64,000 bases of DNA from assembly GCF_013177735.1 (NCBI RefSeq), contig NZ_WOEZ01000140.1:51282-115281 (forward strand), written 5' to 3'. Under the pieces are notes generated by a model. That model saw only the letters and a list, made by a program, of their open reading frames with translations. It did no database searches and was not told the DNA's origin. The number at the start of each line of letters is the position of its first letter. Position 1 is the stretch's first letter. Both the position numbers and the translations under genes were made by a program. The stretch comes from Paraburkholderia elongata (GTDB taxonomy: Bacteria > Pseudomonadota > Gammaproteobacteria > Burkholderiales > Burkholderiaceae). Positions 62,514 through 64,000 of the stretch are shown here, piece after piece.

Positions 62514-62610
62514 ACGCAAATCTTAAAGCGCCTAAGATGAGGACAGGAAGGCGCGGGCTTTCGCGCAGGGCTTCGGCTAACATGGACCCTTTTTACGGAC
62601 GAGCGCGGGT

Positions 62611-63468
62611 GTGAGCAAAGCAGCGAAACCGGCCACCGGCAAAGGCGCGGGCGGCAACGAGACGGCGGATGGCGGCAAGACGCAGCGCGGGATTCAGAGC
62701 GTCGAAGTGGGCGGCCGCGTGTTGCTGGCGCTTGCGCAGGCGCGCAGTCCGCTCGCTTTGTCCGATCTCGCCACTGCCGCGCAGATCGCGCCGGGGCAGG
62801 CGCATGCTTATCTGGTGAGCTTGAGCCGCTTAGGTCTGATCAAACGTGACGAGCTGTCGGGCCGTTATGAACCCGGGCCGCTGTCGTTGCGGCTTGGATT
62901 GATGCATCTGGAGAACCAGCCGGCGTTTCGCGCCGCCGTGCCGCGCGTGGCGGCATTGGCCGAGGCGATCGGGTTCAGCGTCGCGATCTGTATTGCCGGG
63001 CCGCAAGGGCCGACCATCGTTCGCTATGAACATGCGGGCTTTCCGCTGCACGTGAATCTGCATGTGGGCACGGTGATGTCGCTGCCGGCTACGTCGACGG
63101 GGCGCGTATTTTGCGCTTATCTGCCACACGAGGCGCTGGAGGGGATGTGGGCGAATCAGTCGGGCTCGATGAATAGCGCGATGACGCCCCCTGACGAAAG
63201 CGCCGCGTTCGAGGCCACTTTGGATGCAATCCGCGCACGCAGGTTGGAATGCAGCGTCGATGCGCCGAGTCCAGGCATCAGCAGTTTGAGCGCGCCGGTG
63301 CTCGATGCCGACGGCCGCTTGTGTCTCGCGCTGACGGTGATCGGCTCGACCGGCGCGATCGATGTCGCCGCCGATGGCCCGACGGCTCGCGCGCTGCTTG
63401 CCGCTGCTCATGACATCAGCGCTGAACTTGCGGCAGCCCCTTCCTTGTTAGCTTCTTCCGCATCGTGA
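62611..63468 (+). CDS. IclR family transcriptional regulator
   Basis: 285 residues, GTG start at 62611. The N-terminal winged helix GIQSVEVGGRVLLALAQARSPLALSDLATAAQ-type (core LSDLATAAQIAPGQAHAYLV), then the IclR effector domain with IVRYEHAGFPLHVNLHVGTVMSLPATSTGRVF. A Gly/Lys-rich N-terminal extension precedes the helix. Predicted to control the divergent catabolic unit through the palindrome at 62494. It overlaps a second IclR gene by 4 bp. Confidence 0.9.
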   Translation: MSKAAKPATGKGAGGNETADGGKTQRGIQSVEVGGRVLLALAQARSPLALSDLATAAQIAPGQAHAYLVSLSRLGLIKRDELSGRYEPGPLSLRLGLMHLENQPAFRAAVPRVAALAEAIGFSVAICIAGPQGPTIVRYEHAGFPLHVNLHVGTVMSLPATSTGRVFCAYLPHEALEGMWANQSGSMNSAMTPPDESAAFEATLDAIRARRLECSVDAPSPGISSLSAPVLDADGRLCLALTVIGSTGAIDVAADGPTARALLAAAHDISAELAAAPSLLASSAS

Positions 63469-64000
63469 CCGACTCTCTCGACACTTCTTATGCTGGCTTC
63501 GGCGTTTCTGCCGCTTCTGCCACTTCTTCCGATGCGAAACCGCAGCGCGGCATCCAGTCGCTCGATAACACGGGTGAGCTGCTTGGCGCATTGGTTTCGG
63601 CTGCACGGCCATTGAGTTTGCGCGACCTTGCGGCGGCTGCGGGCATGCCGCCGGCCAAAGCATTTCCGCATCTGGTGAGTCTGCTTAAGATCGGTTTGCT
63701 GAACCGCGACGCTGCTGGCTGCTTCGAAGCCGGGCCTTTAGCGCTGGAGCTTGGGTTAATCGGCCTGCAGCGTTTGTCGCCGACGCGGGAAGCTGAGCCG
63801 GAAGTGGTCGAACTGGCAGCGTCGACGGGAATGAGTGTCGCGATGGCGGTACTCGGGCCGCTCGGGCCGACCGTCGTGCGCCTGGAAGAGTCGGCGCGAC
63901 CGCTGCATGTGAGCTTGCGGGTCGGCACGGTGATGTCGCTGGTGAATACGGCGATCGGGCGGGTGTTTGCCGCGTATGTCGCGGACGATGTGCGTAATGG
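63465..64000 (+). CDS. Second IclR family regulator (partial, runs off window)
   Basis: GTG at 63465 overlaps the previous stop (GTGA). 178 codons are visible to 64000 without a stop: PQRGIQSLDNTGELLGALV and LSLRDLAAAAGMPPAKAFPH are the winged helix. TGMSVAMAVLGPLGPTVVRL and LRVGTVMSLVNTAIGRVF belong to the effector domain. It is paralogous to the upstream regulator over its whole visible length. Translation is probably coupled, and heteromer formation is possible. The remaining C-terminus is outside the window. Confidence 0.85.
   Translation, partial: MTDSLDTSYAGFGVSAASATSSDAKPQRGIQSLDNTGELLGALVSAARPLSLRDLAAAAGMPPAKAFPHLVSLLKIGLLNRDAAGCFEAGPLALELGLIGLQRLSPTREAEPEVVELAASTGMSVAMAVLGPLGPTVVRLEESARPLHVSLRVGTVMSLVNTAIGRVFAAYVADDVRN

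Overview
The window looks like a chromosomal segment of a Burkholderiales bacterium, most likely Paraburkholderia or a close relative. The basis is high GC, a Burkholderia-type exopolysaccharide (EPS) gene set, small DUF4148, DUF2783 and DUF3303 proteins, a Burkholderia-style Fur box, and an orphan type VI secretion VgrG island. The genus is inferred from gene content; no rRNA or tRNA gene was recognised.

0-10 kb is an unusual accessory region. Three small proteins share a double-glycine leader (IKDL...LD..AM.A..GG). Two of them are near-duplicates in inverted orientation at 66-344 and 6674-6955. Each has a near-perfect -24/-12 (sigma-54) promoter and a matching inverted repeat about 120-150 bp further upstream. 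Between them lie two DUF4399 secreted proteins, a secreted caspase-like peptidase fused to a formylglycine-generating-enzyme-like (FGE) domain, and a convergent membrane Ser/Thr kinase with a DUF4384-type C-terminus. A DUF3303 protein and a DHA2-type exporter follow.

10-33.5 kb is a complete Wzx/Wzy-type EPS locus. It has an initiating phosphoglycosyltransferase (WcaJ type), OPX exporter, low-molecular-weight tyrosine phosphatase, BY-kinase, UDP-glucose dehydrogenase, flippase, polymerase/ligase, six glycosyltransferases, a YjbH-like outer-membrane protein and several secreted proteins. Sigma-54-type promoters can be read upstream of five transcription units (10443, 11993, 24001, 24358, 33878). 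Clusters of a GTAAC-containing motif, twice as the palindrome GTTACGTAAC, sit about 116-158 bp upstream of three of them. This is the geometry expected of an enhancer-binding activator. The EPS locus and the flanking peptides are therefore probably sigma-54 controlled.

34-48.7 kb is mixed housekeeping and accessory content. It includes an Lrp/AsnC regulator, an Ap4A-phosphorylase-like enzyme beside an adenosine-specific kinase, an FmdB zinc ribbon protein, a transporter coupled to a winged-helix/TPR regulator, OtsA, an L-lactate-dehydrogenase-type flavoenzyme, and a YbfB/YjiJ-type transporter divergent from a Fur-box-preceded gene pair. A phosphopantetheinyl transferase is broken by a deletion that removed its metal-binding motif. 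A MerR regulator is divergent from a methyltransferase.

48.9-57.4 kb is a type VI effector island: VgrG, Tle3-like lipase, lipoprotein (candidate immunity), secreted beta-propeller-like protein, PAAR, a probable Tla3-type adaptor and a small membrane protein. A 103-bp piece of the methyltransferase gene is repeated directly on its far side (48339 and 57632), which marks a rearrangement boundary.

57.7-64 kb is an aromatic-compound-type catabolic cluster: MFS transporter, DUF2783 protein, FAD monooxygenase and MBL-fold protein. It is divergent from two overlapping IclR regulators, with a 20-bp palindrome between them. The second IclR gene runs off the window.
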